Shown: piece by piece, positions 42,638 to 52,043 of the stretch
How the letters are laid out: each line of letters begins with the position of its first letter
Numbering within the stretch: position 1 is the stretch's first letter
Assembly (NCBI GenBank): GCA_018645325.1
Contig: JABGOU010000014.1
Coordinates: 19,847 to 83,846, forward strand
DNA length: 64,000 nt
DNA from: Desulfobacula sp.
Lineage (GTDB): Bacteria > Desulfobacterota > Desulfobacteria > Desulfobacterales > Desulfobacteraceae
Reading direction: 5' to 3'
Program-made: the position numbers and the translations under genes
Notes under the pieces: model-generated
The model's database searches: none
Told to the model about the DNA's origin: nothing
What the model saw: only the letters and a program-made list of their open reading frames with translations

Positions 42638-43462
42638 ATGAAGTTTGCTTATTTCCCGGGATGTAAAATTCCTTTTGAACTTGAAGAATACGGGCGTTCT
42701 TTTAAAGCCATAATGAAAAAACTGGGGGTAGATCTTATAGACCTGCCGTTTAACTGCTGTGGATACCCTTCAAGAAGCAAAAGTCTTGAAATCTCCGTAT
42801 TGTCTTCCATTCGCAATCTTGCCCTTGCCCAAAAGAACGGTCTTGATATCATTACACCCTGCAAATGCTGTTTTGGTCAGTTTAAACATGCCATCTACTT
42901 TTGGAATAATCATATAGATCTGAGGATCAAAATTGATGCCATCCTGAAAAAAGAAGGCCTTGCATGGACAGGAGAAACACAGATCAAACATTTGCTTTCC
43001 TTTTTGCATGATGATCTTGGTCTTCGGGAATTAAAACAAAAGATAACAAGACCATTTTCAAATAAAAAAATAGCTGTTCAATATGGATGCCACGCTTTAA
43101 GGCCTTTTTCAGTCACAGGATTTGATGACCCCCATGCGCCCAGGATATTTGAAGCTTTGGTAAATATCACAGGATTTAAAATAGTTGAGTGGTCAAAAAG
43201 CACTGAGTGCTGCGGAAATCCCATTTATGAGACTAATAAAAAACTGTCCCTGAAAATACTTGAGTCAAAATTAAAAGCCGCTTCTGAAACAGGAGCTGCC
43301 TATATATGCAACGCCTGTACCCATTGCCAGATACAATACAATGTCATGGACATGGAACAAAACTTGAAAAAATTCAATATCATTCCCGTCCTTTTTACTC
43401 AAATTCTTGGAATCTCAATGGGTTTAAGCAGAAAAGATTTGGGAATAAACATTAATTTATAA
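42638..43462 (+). CDS. HdrB-like CCG-domain subunit of Glp complex
   Basis: A 274-residue protein with two full CCG domains. The first has PGCKIP, FNCCGYPSR and CKCCFGQ; the second has YGCHALRP, TECCGNP and CNACTHCQ. CCG pairs bind non-cubane iron-sulfur clusters in heterodisulfide reductase HdrB and occur in the C-terminal half of GlpC. It starts immediately after the previous stop. Together the two genes supply what GlpC provides in E. coli, plus a heme-bearing membrane part. Confidence 0.85.
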   Translation: MKFAYFPGCKIPFELEEYGRSFKAIMKKLGVDLIDLPFNCCGYPSRSKSLEISVLSSIRNLALAQKNGLDIITPCKCCFGQFKHAIYFWNNHIDLRIKIDAILKKEGLAWTGETQIKHLLSFLHDDLGLRELKQKITRPFSNKKIAVQYGCHALRPFSVTGFDDPHAPRIFEALVNITGFKIVEWSKSTECCGNPIYETNKKLSLKILESKLKAASETGAAYICNACTHCQIQYNVMDMEQNLKKFNIIPVLFTQILGISMGLSRKDLGININL

Positions 43463-43464
43463 AA

Positions 43465-44715
43465 TTAATCACAGGCTGGTTTTTTCAAAAAATAAGTTAA
43501 AACCACTGCACCTGAAGTCAGAATTGCACACAACCAGAAAGCCATACTGAAAGTTCCTGTTATGTCTGCCAGAAAGCCTGCCACAGCAGGCCCCGTGATC
43601 TGTCCGACTCCAAAGAACAGGGTTATAAAACCAAAGGCCTTTACTGCCTGGGCCGGGCCCATGTAATCTCCTACAGCGGCTGCCATGATAGTCGGGATAC
43701 TCCACACAGCCAGGCCAAAAATCCCAATGGAAGCATATAAAAACAAATCAGGTAGATTGGCTGCCACAAGGACATAAGCAATTGTGAACAATGAATAGAC
43801 CACCATCATGCCCATTTTTCTGCCCAGTTTGTCGGACAGCCACCCGAACAAAGGGCCTGAAAATAAAGAAAGCCCTCCAACAACAGCCCAGAACGTTCCT
43901 GCTGAGCCTTCACCAAAACCCCTCTCATTGACCATGGCTGTGACAATAAAAGTGGCATAGACTACATAGGTGGCCCCGAAAAGACTGTAAATGAAGCCCA
44001 AATGTACCATGGCCCATTTATTGGATTGTTTTTTCCCATGGGGCTTTTTATCAGAGGTAGACTCAGGGTCCTGGTTTGTTTCTCCCAAAGGAGCCAGGCC
44101 TTTTCCTTCAGGGTCATTTCTCAGAAGCATTGCAGCAATGAAAGCTATGACAAGGGATATAATACCTATGGTCAGCCAGGCAGTACGCCAGCCCTCTGCA
44201 CCCTGGCCCGCATTAATCCATGGTACAAACAAACCTGTAAAAACAATTGCCAGCCCGTTTCCCGACAACATTGTCCCTGCAGCACGCCCCCTTGTGGTTT
44301 TTGAAAACCAGTGGGAGACAAGACCCATCATGGGTACATTTGCTAACCCCGTACCAATGCCTGTTGCAATATAAAGGGCCATCACTTCAATAAAAGTCAT
44401 TGCCCGGCCGATCAAGATCATGGATACGCCTACCAGGACAAGACCAAAAGAAATGGTCCAGCGTGCGCCAATGGCTCTTGCAATTATACCGGCCAGTATC
44501 ACGGAAATCATGTATCCCACAAAGTTACCTGTTCCGATTAAACCCATTTGAGAATAATTCAAGCTAAGTGAGATCCCCATTGACGGAAGCAGCATCCCCA
44601 GAGAAAAACGACCCAGACCAAGGCATGAGAAAAGAACAACCACGCCTGTAAAAACAATGACCCAGCTATAATGTAATTTTGTTTTGCTCGTTAACGCCTG
44701 ATTTTTCAGGTCCAT
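43465..44715 (-). CDS. MFS transporter, YbfB/YjiJ-like
   Basis: A 416-residue major facilitator protein with twelve membrane helices and a central cytoplasmic loop near 200-225 (GETNQDPESTSDKKPHGKKQ). The first helices carry GLGRFSLGMLLPSMG and LNYSQMGLIGTGNFVGY, the pattern of the YbfB/YjiJ group. The loop between helices 2 and 3 is less conserved than in sugar porters. The substrate is unknown. It converges on the glp operon with only two bases between stop codons, so a link to glycerol metabolism is not implied. Confidence 0.87.
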   Translation of the reverse strand: MDLKNQALTSKTKLHYSWVIVFTGVVVLFSCLGLGRFSLGMLLPSMGISLSLNYSQMGLIGTGNFVGYMISVILAGIIARAIGARWTISFGLVLVGVSMILIGRAMTFIEVMALYIATGIGTGLANVPMMGLVSHWFSKTTRGRAAGTMLSGNGLAIVFTGLFVPWINAGQGAEGWRTAWLTIGIISLVIAFIAAMLLRNDPEGKGLAPLGETNQDPESTSDKKPHGKKQSNKWAMVHLGFIYSLFGATYVVYATFIVTAMVNERGFGEGSAGTFWAVVGGLSLFSGPLFGWLSDKLGRKMGMMVVYSLFTIAYVLVAANLPDLFLYASIGIFGLAVWSIPTIMAAAVGDYMGPAQAVKAFGFITLFFGVGQITGPAVAGFLADITGTFSMAFWLCAILTSGAVVLTYFLKKPACD

Positions 44716-44935
44716 AACCTTCTCCTGGTAAAAAAATTAGGAAACATCTAATTCAGTGTCTTACCCAGCCCGGTAAAACCAGCATAAAACGATAAATATA
44801 AGATCTTCTTGTGTATCAGTCCCGCAGACCCCTGGCAAGTTCATATTAAAAATTTGTTGAAAGAATTCCCGACTCAGGCCTGACATGGAAAACTTTTTTT
44901 TTATCTCTCTTCTTTTTTCTTAATTTTTCATGGCA

Positions 44936-44965
44936 TTGACAAGATCAATCCATCTATTTTATAAA
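44936..44965 (+). promoter_or_regulatory. Sigma70-type promoter of the thioesterase gene
   Basis: TTGACA (44936-44941) with TTATAA at 17 bp or TATAAA at 18 bp. Transcription would start near 44972, about 90 nt before the thioesterase ATG at 45064. The rest of the 348-bp divergent gap (44716-45063) shows nothing else I can support. Confidence 0.55.
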
Positions 44966-45063
44966 TTCCATGATTTAATATTGCAGGCCTTATGCCCTTT
45001 TTAAATGGCAGGCTGTAAAGACTTTTAGCAGCAGCCTTGTAAAAGACTGCAAAGGCGGATTCA

Positions 45064-45567
45064 ATGAATACCCAAAAATATACACAGGATTCCATAGTGA
45101 TTATCTCCAGGATCATGCTGCCCGGGGATGCCAACGCAGCAGGGATTGTCCACGGCGGCGTTATCATGAAGGAAATTGACAATGCCGCCGGTGTCACTGC
45201 GGTAAGACATACCAGAAAAATCTGTGTAACTGCTTCAATAGACCGGCTGGATTTTTATAAACCTGCATTTATCGGCAACCTTTTAACGATAAAAGCAGGT
45301 ATCAACTGGACGGGTAAAACTTCCATGGAAATCGGGGCACGGATTGAAACTGAAGATTTGATGACCGGGGTCAAGACACATCTTGCATCTGCATACCTGA
45401 CCTTTGTTGCCCTGGGGGAAGACAAAAAACCAGTGAGAGTTCCTCCCTTAAAACCCGTGACAAAAGAGGAATTTAGAAGGAATACACAGGCCATTGCAAG
45501 AAGAAAGCTGCGGCTGTCTGAAAAACAGAAAGAATCTGAATGCCAGATGGATACAAGCAAGTGTTAA
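45064..45567 (+). CDS. Acyl-CoA thioesterase (hotdog fold, YciA-like)
   Basis: A 167-residue hotdog-fold thioesterase that hydrolyses acyl-CoA. It shows LPGDANAAGIVHGGVIMKEI with the catalytic Asp region (about 19-38), then the DRLDFYKPAFIGNLLTI strand typical of YciA and mammalian ACOT-type enzymes. The basic C-terminal tail (about 135-167) is probably disordered. It is a single gene with its own promoter. Confidence 0.88.
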   Translation: MNTQKYTQDSIVIISRIMLPGDANAAGIVHGGVIMKEIDNAAGVTAVRHTRKICVTASIDRLDFYKPAFIGNLLTIKAGINWTGKTSMEIGARIETEDLMTGVKTHLASAYLTFVALGEDKKPVRVPPLKPVTKEEFRRNTQAIARRKLRLSEKQKESECQMDTSKC

Positions 45568-45670
45568 CAAAATAACACCATTAGGGAATCATTAATTCTC
45601 TGGACAAATCTCTATTTAGCGATTTTGCTAATGTTGGCATTTTGGCTGAATGCTTAACAAAATAAAACCC

Positions 45671-45701
45671 GGAGTGATTCTTTGCTTGAAAGAACCACCC
45701 C
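45671..45701 (-). terminator. Rho-independent terminator of the hybrid cluster protein gene
   Basis: On the minus strand a 13-bp stem (GGGGTGGTTCTTT with AAAGAATCACTCC, including G-U pairs) encloses a 5-base loop and is followed by GGGTTTTATTTTG. It begins about 29 bp after the hcp stop. On the plus strand the stem has A-C mismatches, so it favours minus-strand transcripts. Confidence 0.75.
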
Positions 45702-45729
45702 AGGCTATATGGGTATTTTTTATAGAAGA

Positions 45730-47493
45730 CTATCCCAGAATTTTTTTCAGATCACCTTCAGGTGTTCCAATGGGAGTTAAATTATAATTTTTAACCAGTA
45801 CGTTCAATATATTCGGCGTAACAAAGGCCGGCAGGGATGGTCCCAGATGGACGTCCTTAATACCAAGTTTGAGCAGACTGTAAAGAATGGCAACCGCTTT
45901 TTGCTCATACCAGGAGATGATAAAGGACAGGGGCAGCCCATTGACATCAGTATCAAAGGCCTTGGTCAGTGCCACGGCGATCTGTACGGCTGAATGGGCA
46001 TCATTGCACTGGCCTACATCCAGAAGTCTTGGAATACCGTTAATATCACCAAGCTGGTGCTTAAAAAACTTGTATTTACCGCAGGCCAGGGTGAGGACAA
46101 TACTGTTATCCGGTGTTTTTTCAACAAACTCCGTATAATAGTTTCTGGCTTTTTTAACACCATCGCAGCCGCCGACCAGGAAGAAATGGCCAATGGAACC
46201 GTCTTTGACGCCGCTGACAATTTTGTCGGCCACACCGAGAACAGCCTTGTGTCCAAATCCAACCAGAATTTCCATATCTTTTTTGTCTTCGGCATAGCCG
46301 GGAAGTTCCAGGGCTCTTTCAATCAATGGCCCAAGGTTGTTCTTATTCAAATGTGTCAAACCGGGCATTCCAACCGTACCCGAGGTAAAAATATTTTTCT
46401 TATAGGATACTTTAGGTTTCTGAATACAATTGGAAGTCATGAGGATGGAACCCGGGAAATTGGCAAATTCTTTTTTCTGGTTCTGCCATGCTGTACCATA
46501 ATTGCCATAAAAATGGGGGAACCGCTCTTTTAATTTTGGATATCCGTGTGCCGGAAGCATTTCACCATGGGTGTAAACATAAATCCCTTTGCCTGCACTG
46601 GCTTTCAGGACTGCTTCCAGGTCATTAAAATCATGTCCGGAAACCAGAATCGCTTTTCCCTTTTTAACACCAAGGGGAACCTTTGTGGGGACGGGATCAC
46701 CAAATGCATGGCTATTACCGAGGCTTAGAAGCTCCATGGCGCGAAGGTTTTTCTCACCGCATTCAAGGACCAGTCCAAGATATGCATTTGTATCCAGGCT
46801 TTTATCTTCAAGGGAGGCAAGACCCCGGTGGACAAATTCATAATTGCCTTCATCTTCCTGACCGTGCTCTGCTGCATGATCAGTATAAGCTGCCATACCT
46901 TTGATACCGAATAGGAGCATATGCTGGAGAGACCTCAAATCAGGATCAATATCAGGAACTGACATTAGCCCGTATTGTTTTCCCTGTTTTACCATACCTT
47001 CCAGGGAGGGTTTGAGTTTCAGGGTCAGGCTGTCACTGTCTGATGAAATTGTACCACCGGCAGCTTTCACCCTTTTGATCATCTTGTCCCTCAAAGAGAC
47101 TGATTGCTGGAGGAGATCTTCAAACCGATATGGATCAAATTCTACATTGGTCAGGGTGGAAAACATGGCCATGCAGGTAAACTGATTGGTTTCCGAATCA
47201 CTGATATTCACCTTTCGACCGGCAACAGCTGCAATGGAAAGCCCTTTAAGGGTATGGATTAAAAAATCCTGAAGCGCTGCAACTTCAGGCGTTTTTCCGC
47301 AGACACCGATCCTGGTACATCCTTTGCCACCCATGGTCTGTTCACACTGGTAGCAGAACATTGGGTTTTCTTTTTTTTGGGTGGCGGCAAAGGCTTTCTT
47401 ACCTGAGAATATGGAAGGCAGAAGGGTTGATGCAGCAAGACTCATTGTACCCGTTTTTATGAAATTTCTTCTTGATACGCTTTTCTTTTTCAT
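45730..47493 (-). CDS. hcp: Hybrid cluster protein (hydroxylamine/NO reductase) with Tat signal
   Basis: A 587-residue Hcp. The N-terminus is a twin-arginine signal: SRRNFIKTG, then a hydrophobic stretch ending KKAFA (cleavage near 36). The mature part has the [4Fe-4S] motif FCYQCEQTMGGKGCTRIGVC and hybrid-cluster ligands in SGHDF, SNCIQKP, GGCDG, LTLACGKYKF, VGQCND and WYEQKA. Hcp reduces nitric oxide or hydroxylamine and is normally cytoplasmic; export would be unusual. The ATG at 47493 is chosen for its AGGAG site, although the frame opens at 47580. No hcr partner gene is present. A CRP/FNR-like palindrome and a terminator bracket the gene. Confidence 0.93.
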   Translation of the reverse strand: MKKKSVSRRNFIKTGTMSLAASTLLPSIFSGKKAFAATQKKENPMFCYQCEQTMGGKGCTRIGVCGKTPEVAALQDFLIHTLKGLSIAAVAGRKVNISDSETNQFTCMAMFSTLTNVEFDPYRFEDLLQQSVSLRDKMIKRVKAAGGTISSDSDSLTLKLKPSLEGMVKQGKQYGLMSVPDIDPDLRSLQHMLLFGIKGMAAYTDHAAEHGQEDEGNYEFVHRGLASLEDKSLDTNAYLGLVLECGEKNLRAMELLSLGNSHAFGDPVPTKVPLGVKKGKAILVSGHDFNDLEAVLKASAGKGIYVYTHGEMLPAHGYPKLKERFPHFYGNYGTAWQNQKKEFANFPGSILMTSNCIQKPKVSYKKNIFTSGTVGMPGLTHLNKNNLGPLIERALELPGYAEDKKDMEILVGFGHKAVLGVADKIVSGVKDGSIGHFFLVGGCDGVKKARNYYTEFVEKTPDNSIVLTLACGKYKFFKHQLGDINGIPRLLDVGQCNDAHSAVQIAVALTKAFDTDVNGLPLSFIISWYEQKAVAILYSLLKLGIKDVHLGPSLPAFVTPNILNVLVKNYNLTPIGTPEGDLKKILG

Positions 47494-47579
47494 GGCAGAT
47501 CTCCTATTTAAAATTATAAGATTCCCTTTAAAAGGTGTCTCTTTAAAAGCCACCATGACAAAAAAAAAGGCTGATATCA

Positions 47580-47593
47580 TTGATCTATGTCAA
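47580..47593. promoter_or_regulatory. CRP/FNR-type palindrome upstream of hcp
   Basis: TTGAT-CTAT-GTCAA, a near-perfect palindrome of the CRP/FNR superfamily. It is centred about 94 bp upstream of the hcp ATG. Regulators of this superfamily (HcpR, FNR) commonly control hcp genes. No regulator gene of this type is in the window, and no clear -10 box was found downstream. Confidence 0.45.
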
Positions 47594-47636
47594 GTTTTTG
47601 TTTTTTTTGATAATGCCTGGAAGATATTTTAGTGAA

Positions 47637-49919
47637 TCACTCTTTTACATGCTTCCCCAGTTTTTGTATCTGGGCCAATAATTTTTGTGGATTCACCGGC
47701 AGTTCCTTTATCCTCACTCCTGTTGCGTCATAGATGGCATTTGTTATAGCGGCCATGGTCGGATTAAGGGCAGGTTCACCAATCCCTTTTGCACCATAAG
47801 GACCGTTGGGTTCGATAGGTTCAACCAAAATTGCCTTGATGTCCGGGATATCAAAACAGCTGGGAACAATATAGTCTACAAAATCGGCATTGATCATTTT
47901 ACCGTCTTCATAGGCCATGTTCTCCATCAAGGTCCACCCCAGTCCTTGAGCAATCCCGCCTTGAATCTGCCCTACGGTGGCCATTGGGTTTATGGCACGT
48001 CCCACATCATGGGCTGCAACAAAATTTGTGACAGAGACCTGGCCCGTATCCGGATCAACTTCAACCTCTGCAATTTGACATCCAAAGGGATAGGCCGGTG
48101 AGATATTTCCCTTTTTGGTATCTGGATCAGGCAGCTCAGTGGGGGGTTTATAAAAACCTGTCCCCACAATGGGTGCACCATGGTGTCTGATGGTGGCCTC
48201 GGAAGCAATATCCTGAAAAGAAATTTTGGTTTCAGAAGATGATTTAGAAAAAAACATTGCTTTTCGGCACGCAACATCAGCGGCTTTAGTGTTCAACATG
48301 TCAGCGGCAATATCCGCCATCTGATCATAGGCATCTTTTGCTGCTGCCAATACCCCGTTGCCACCCATCAATGTTCCCCTTGTGGCAAAGGAGCCCAGGC
48401 CAAAGGGTGAAATATCCGTATCCACCTGGGCTACATTCACCATGTCCATGGTAACCCCCAGCCGTTCCGCCACAATTTGAGCAAAAGTCGTGTTCTGCCC
48501 CTGTCCCATATCTGACTCGCCATGAAAAACTGTTATACGGCCGTCCTTACCAACACGTACGATCCCGGACCCGCCGTCAAACTCTCTTGCAAAAGGACGG
48601 TTACCGGATACATGGTTACAGCAGGCCAAACCAATGCCTTTAAAAGGGGTTTTATTATTTTTCTTCTGAGACCAATTGGCAGCCTTGCTTGCCTTGGTAA
48701 CACATTCCCGCAATCCGGAACTCCCTATTTTCCAGCCGTGAACACTGGTTTCATTGGAGCCCATTCCATTTTTAATCCGTAGTTCAGCCGGATCAATTTT
48801 TAGTTGGATAGCCAATTCATCCAGGGCAGACTCCAGAACAAATGTGGACTGCGAGTTTCCAAACCCCCTGAAACATGCTGTGGGAACCGAATTGGTATAG
48901 ACAGTGTATCCTTTTGCACGGACATTTTTCAACCGGTAAAGGGAATCTACCCGATAGCAGGCTGTGGCAACGATCACCTGGGAATAAACCAGGCGGGCAC
49001 CTGCTGCACCGACGACTTTAACATCTTTTGCAGTTAAAATACCATCCTGTGTAGCACCTATTTTAATATCAAAATGCATGGGGACCCGCGGATTGCCTGC
49101 GAGGAAATCATCATGGCGTGTGTTCACAAGCTTAACCGGCCGACCGGATTTTTGAGCCAATACCGCTGCTATCAAATGGATGTTATTTTCCATTTTACCC
49201 CCAAAAGCGCCTCCATACTCGGGAACAACAATACGCAGGTTATCCGGAGACATACCCAGTGCTTTGGCATAGGTCATACGCATCATGTTCGGAATCTGGG
49301 TTCCCGTCCAAATGCTCACTCGACCGGACAGATCCACATCTGCCAGGGCTGACATAGGTTCCATGTAAGCCTGATAGACCTGATTGGTGTAAAAATGATC
49401 TTCATACACCACATAGGAATCATCCATCGCCCGATCAACATCGCCTGCCTCAACTTTAAATTCAGCCCCTATATTGCCGGGCTTATCCTCATGTACCAAC
49501 GGCGCTCCTTGCTTCATGGCATCCAACGGGCTTATGATGTAAGGGAGTTCTTTGTATTCTACCCGAATCAGTTCCAAAGCTTGTTCTGCAATATCTGCAT
49601 CAACAGCAGCAACTGCTGCTACCTCATCACCGTGGAATCGTGTTTTATCAGAAGCAAAAATAGTCCAGTCCTCTGACCTTGGCCCAAATTTGATTTTGGG
49701 TGTATCCTGAAAGGTTACAACTGCTTTTACACCTGGCAGTGCAGCAGCCTTGGCCGTATCAATGGAAATAATTTTTGCATGGGGGTAAGGGCTTCTGAGC
49801 ACCTGCCCACAGAGCATTCTCGGGAGCACAAGGTCCGTAACAAATTTGGTCTCACCCGTGGCTTTTTCCCGTGCCGCTATCTGGGGAAAAGATTTTCCAA
49901 CAATGTCTAATTGGCTCAT
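47637..49919 (-). CDS. Molybdenum hydroxylase large subunit (xanthine dehydrogenase family)
   Basis: A 760-residue molybdopterin-binding subunit. Family features are VVPEYGGAFGGKMENNIH (about 235-252), TACFRGFGNSQSTFVLES, GQGQNTTFAQIVAERLG, and the catalytic Glu in PYGAKGIGEPALNPTMAA near the C-terminus. These enzymes hydroxylate carbon next to nitrogen in heterocycles or oxidise aldehydes. It overlaps the small Fe-S gene by four bases and forms a three-subunit enzyme with the two genes upstream. The substrate is not fixed by sequence; the neighbourhood suggests a nitrogen heterocycle. MocA and YqeC 21 kb away may mature its cofactor. Confidence 0.92.
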   Translation of the reverse strand: MSQLDIVGKSFPQIAAREKATGETKFVTDLVLPRMLCGQVLRSPYPHAKIISIDTAKAAALPGVKAVVTFQDTPKIKFGPRSEDWTIFASDKTRFHGDEVAAVAAVDADIAEQALELIRVEYKELPYIISPLDAMKQGAPLVHEDKPGNIGAEFKVEAGDVDRAMDDSYVVYEDHFYTNQVYQAYMEPMSALADVDLSGRVSIWTGTQIPNMMRMTYAKALGMSPDNLRIVVPEYGGAFGGKMENNIHLIAAVLAQKSGRPVKLVNTRHDDFLAGNPRVPMHFDIKIGATQDGILTAKDVKVVGAAGARLVYSQVIVATACYRVDSLYRLKNVRAKGYTVYTNSVPTACFRGFGNSQSTFVLESALDELAIQLKIDPAELRIKNGMGSNETSVHGWKIGSSGLRECVTKASKAANWSQKKNNKTPFKGIGLACCNHVSGNRPFAREFDGGSGIVRVGKDGRITVFHGESDMGQGQNTTFAQIVAERLGVTMDMVNVAQVDTDISPFGLGSFATRGTLMGGNGVLAAAKDAYDQMADIAADMLNTKAADVACRKAMFFSKSSSETKISFQDIASEATIRHHGAPIVGTGFYKPPTELPDPDTKKGNISPAYPFGCQIAEVEVDPDTGQVSVTNFVAAHDVGRAINPMATVGQIQGGIAQGLGWTLMENMAYEDGKMINADFVDYIVPSCFDIPDIKAILVEPIEPNGPYGAKGIGEPALNPTMAAITNAIYDATGVRIKELPVNPQKLLAQIQKLGKHVKE

Positions 49920-50404
49920 CTTACTTCTCCCTTTTCTTTTTCAGACTGGCAGCCGCAGGAATGGATGGCGTCAACAATTTTGTTATAGCCTGTACAGCGA
50001 CAAAGATTCCCGGCAATGGCCTGCTTGATTTCATCCTCACTGGGGTTGGCGTTTGCATCCAATAAAGCCTTGGCCGTGTTAATCATTCCCGGTGTACAGA
50101 ATCCGCATTGAATGGCACCTTTATCTATAAAGGCTTCCTGGAGCGGATGCACTTCTTTTTCACCTATTCCTTCAATGGTGGTTATTTGGCACCCATCGGC
50201 CTGGAGGGCCAGGGTCAGACATGCGTGGACAGGACGGCCATCCAGCAATACCGTGCAGGCGCCGCATTTTCCAAGTCCGCACCCTTCCTTTGTTCCAGTC
50301 AACTCCAAATCTTCCCGAAGCACATCCAACAACACTCTATTGGGTGTAATAAAAAGCGAATAATCTTCCCCATTAACAACAAGATGAATCCGTACATGCT
50401 TCAT
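49916..50404 (-). CDS. Molybdenum hydroxylase [2Fe-2S] subunit
   Basis: A 162-residue iron-sulfur subunit with two [2Fe-2S] domains. The plant-type one has EGCGLGKCGACTVLLDG followed by a Cys (HACL); the helical one has QCGFCTPGM and NLCRCTGYNKIV. The ATG at 50404 is chosen over 50452 since it overlaps the stop of the FAD subunit gene (ATGA) and opens MKHVRIHLVVNGEDY. It relays electrons from molybdenum to FAD. Confidence 0.93.
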   Translation of the reverse strand: MKHVRIHLVVNGEDYSLFITPNRVLLDVLREDLELTGTKEGCGLGKCGACTVLLDGRPVHACLTLALQADGCQITTIEGIGEKEVHPLQEAFIDKGAIQCGFCTPGMINTAKALLDANANPSEDEIKQAIAGNLCRCTGYNKIVDAIHSCGCQSEKEKGEVR

Positions 50405-51297
50405 GATTTCCCTCTTTGATTTTTTAATGTTGTTAAAACGTGTTGAGCACACCGCTGAACAAAAACATTGACAATTGTGCTTTTGTAATCTGCTGTAGCA
50501 CGGACGTCATCGATGGGTTTTGAGGCCCTGGCAGCTTTTTGCGCACACAGGGCAATTTTTTCAAATGCATCGTCAATACAAAGCCCCGTAAGACAGGTCT
50601 CAGCATCGGGAACCCGGATAGGAGTGGGAGCAACTCCGCCCAGGGCGATTTTTACCTGGCCTATCCTCTTGCCTGTGGGATCGGTTTCAGCCTGAAAGGC
50701 AACACCGGCCAATGAAATATCGACAGCTTTTCGCCTCCTGAGTTTAAGATAACATCCAGCAGATGGATTGACCGGCTTTTTGATAAGAATTTCCTTCAGG
50801 ATTTCGTTTGATTTTATAATGGTTTGGGCCGGGCCGCAAAAAAATGAAGTAATTGGAATGATTTTGTCTCCCTTAAGGGTGGCAATGACCACTGAGGCAT
50901 CCAGGGCCAGAAGGGGCGGTGCAGAATCTGCAGCCGGAGAAGCATTGCAGAGATTTCCGCCAATGGTACCAATGTTGCGAACCTGCCATGATCCAATCAA
51001 CCCCACGGCCTGGCAGAGAATTGACACCTCTTTTTCAAGAATGGGATTTATTGCAAGATCTGCGTGTTTGGCCATGGCTCCGATATGGATCATGCCGTTT
51101 TTTTCTTCAACATATTCTAAATTTTTAATAGAATGGAGGCTGATGACTGTGGAAGGAAGAATCTTCTTTTTTTTCATATTTAAGACAAGATCGGTCCCTC
51201 CGGCAAGCACCTTGGCATCGGGGCCTGATTGATCAAGTTGAATTAAAGCATCTTGCAAACTAACCGCCGCTTTAAAATCAAATGGCCTGATTCGCAT
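50401..51297 (-). CDS. Molybdenum hydroxylase FAD-binding subunit
   Basis: A 298-residue CO-dehydrogenase-flavoprotein-type subunit. The FAD pyrophosphate motif is KVLAGGTDLVLNMKKKK (about 29-45) and the second motif VRNIGTIGGNLCNASPAADS (about 105-124). It passes electrons from the Fe-S subunit to an acceptor. It is the first gene of the hydroxylase set and lies 18 bp from the end of the gntR gene on the same strand, so the hydroxylase is probably co-transcribed with gntR. Confidence 0.92.
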   Translation of the reverse strand: MRIRPFDFKAAVSLQDALIQLDQSGPDAKVLAGGTDLVLNMKKKKILPSTVISLHSIKNLEYVEEKNGMIHIGAMAKHADLAINPILEKEVSILCQAVGLIGSWQVRNIGTIGGNLCNASPAADSAPPLLALDASVVIATLKGDKIIPITSFFCGPAQTIIKSNEILKEILIKKPVNPSAGCYLKLRRRKAVDISLAGVAFQAETDPTGKRIGQVKIALGGVAPTPIRVPDAETCLTGLCIDDAFEKIALCAQKAARASKPIDDVRATADYKSTIVNVFVQRCAQHVLTTLKNQRGKS

Positions 51298-51315
51298 GTT
51301 TTGCTCCTTTATTAT

Positions 51316-51975
51316 TCATAGTTCTGATTCCTTAACCGCTTCCATGCTTTGATCAAGATGATACGCCATGAAGTTGCGGGCTTTTTTGACATGGCCTTCT
51401 TTTACTGCTTTAAAAATTGCCTGGTGTTCTTCAATCACCTTTACTGCACGGCCTTCAAGACTCAGGGCTTTTATGCCCATCACCTGGATCATGTCCCTTA
51501 TATTTTCCACGATTGAAATCATGCGGCTATTGTTTGTCAATGTAGTGAAACTGGTATGAAATTTCCTGTCTGCCTCAATAAAAGCCATATAATCTTTTTG
51601 GTTCACTGCTTTGCGCTGCTCCAGCAGGGATTCTTCAATGGCAAGCAGGTCGGGCAGAGGGGAAGTATTGGCAATTTTTTCAACGGATGCCTGTTCAATG
51701 GCCTTCCTCAATTCAAATATTTCATCCACATCACGCAGGTTGAAACGGTTCAGCATCAATCCCCTTCGGGGCATAAAAATAATGAGATCCTGGGAGGCAA
51801 GTTCCAGAAGCGCTTCTCTGACCGGTGTTCGGGAAATGCCCAGATCAGCTGCTATGGCCTTTTCATTGTATAACTCACCGATCTGCCACTGACCGGAAAG
51901 GATAGACTGGCGGATGGCTTCATAGGCCATCCTGGCAAGGGACTCGGGTTGCTTTATGGTTGCAAGCTTTGGCAT
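51316..51975 (-). CDS. GntR-family regulator (FCD domain)
   Basis: A 219-residue regulator. The winged helix has NEKAIAADLGISRTPVREAL (about 38-57), and the FCD ligand domain follows (about 80-215) with acidic and His residues that bind a metal and a carboxylate. The ATG at 51975 is preferred over a TTG one codon earlier. It sits between the hydroxylase genes and the divergent liv operon. A sigma70 promoter with a 13-bp motif over its -10 box lies upstream, consistent with autoregulation. Confidence 0.92.
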   Translation of the reverse strand: MPKLATIKQPESLARMAYEAIRQSILSGQWQIGELYNEKAIAADLGISRTPVREALLELASQDLIIFMPRRGLMLNRFNLRDVDEIFELRKAIEQASVEKIANTSPLPDLLAIEESLLEQRKAVNQKDYMAFIEADRKFHTSFTTLTNNSRMISIVENIRDMIQVMGIKALSLEGRAVKVIEEHQAIFKAVKEGHVKKARNFMAYHLDQSMEAVKESEL

Positions 51976-52043
51976 CAATAATCCTTTATTTTAATAGGGG
52001 TTGCATTTAATTTAATTGATCGCTTGATGGCCAATTTATTACT

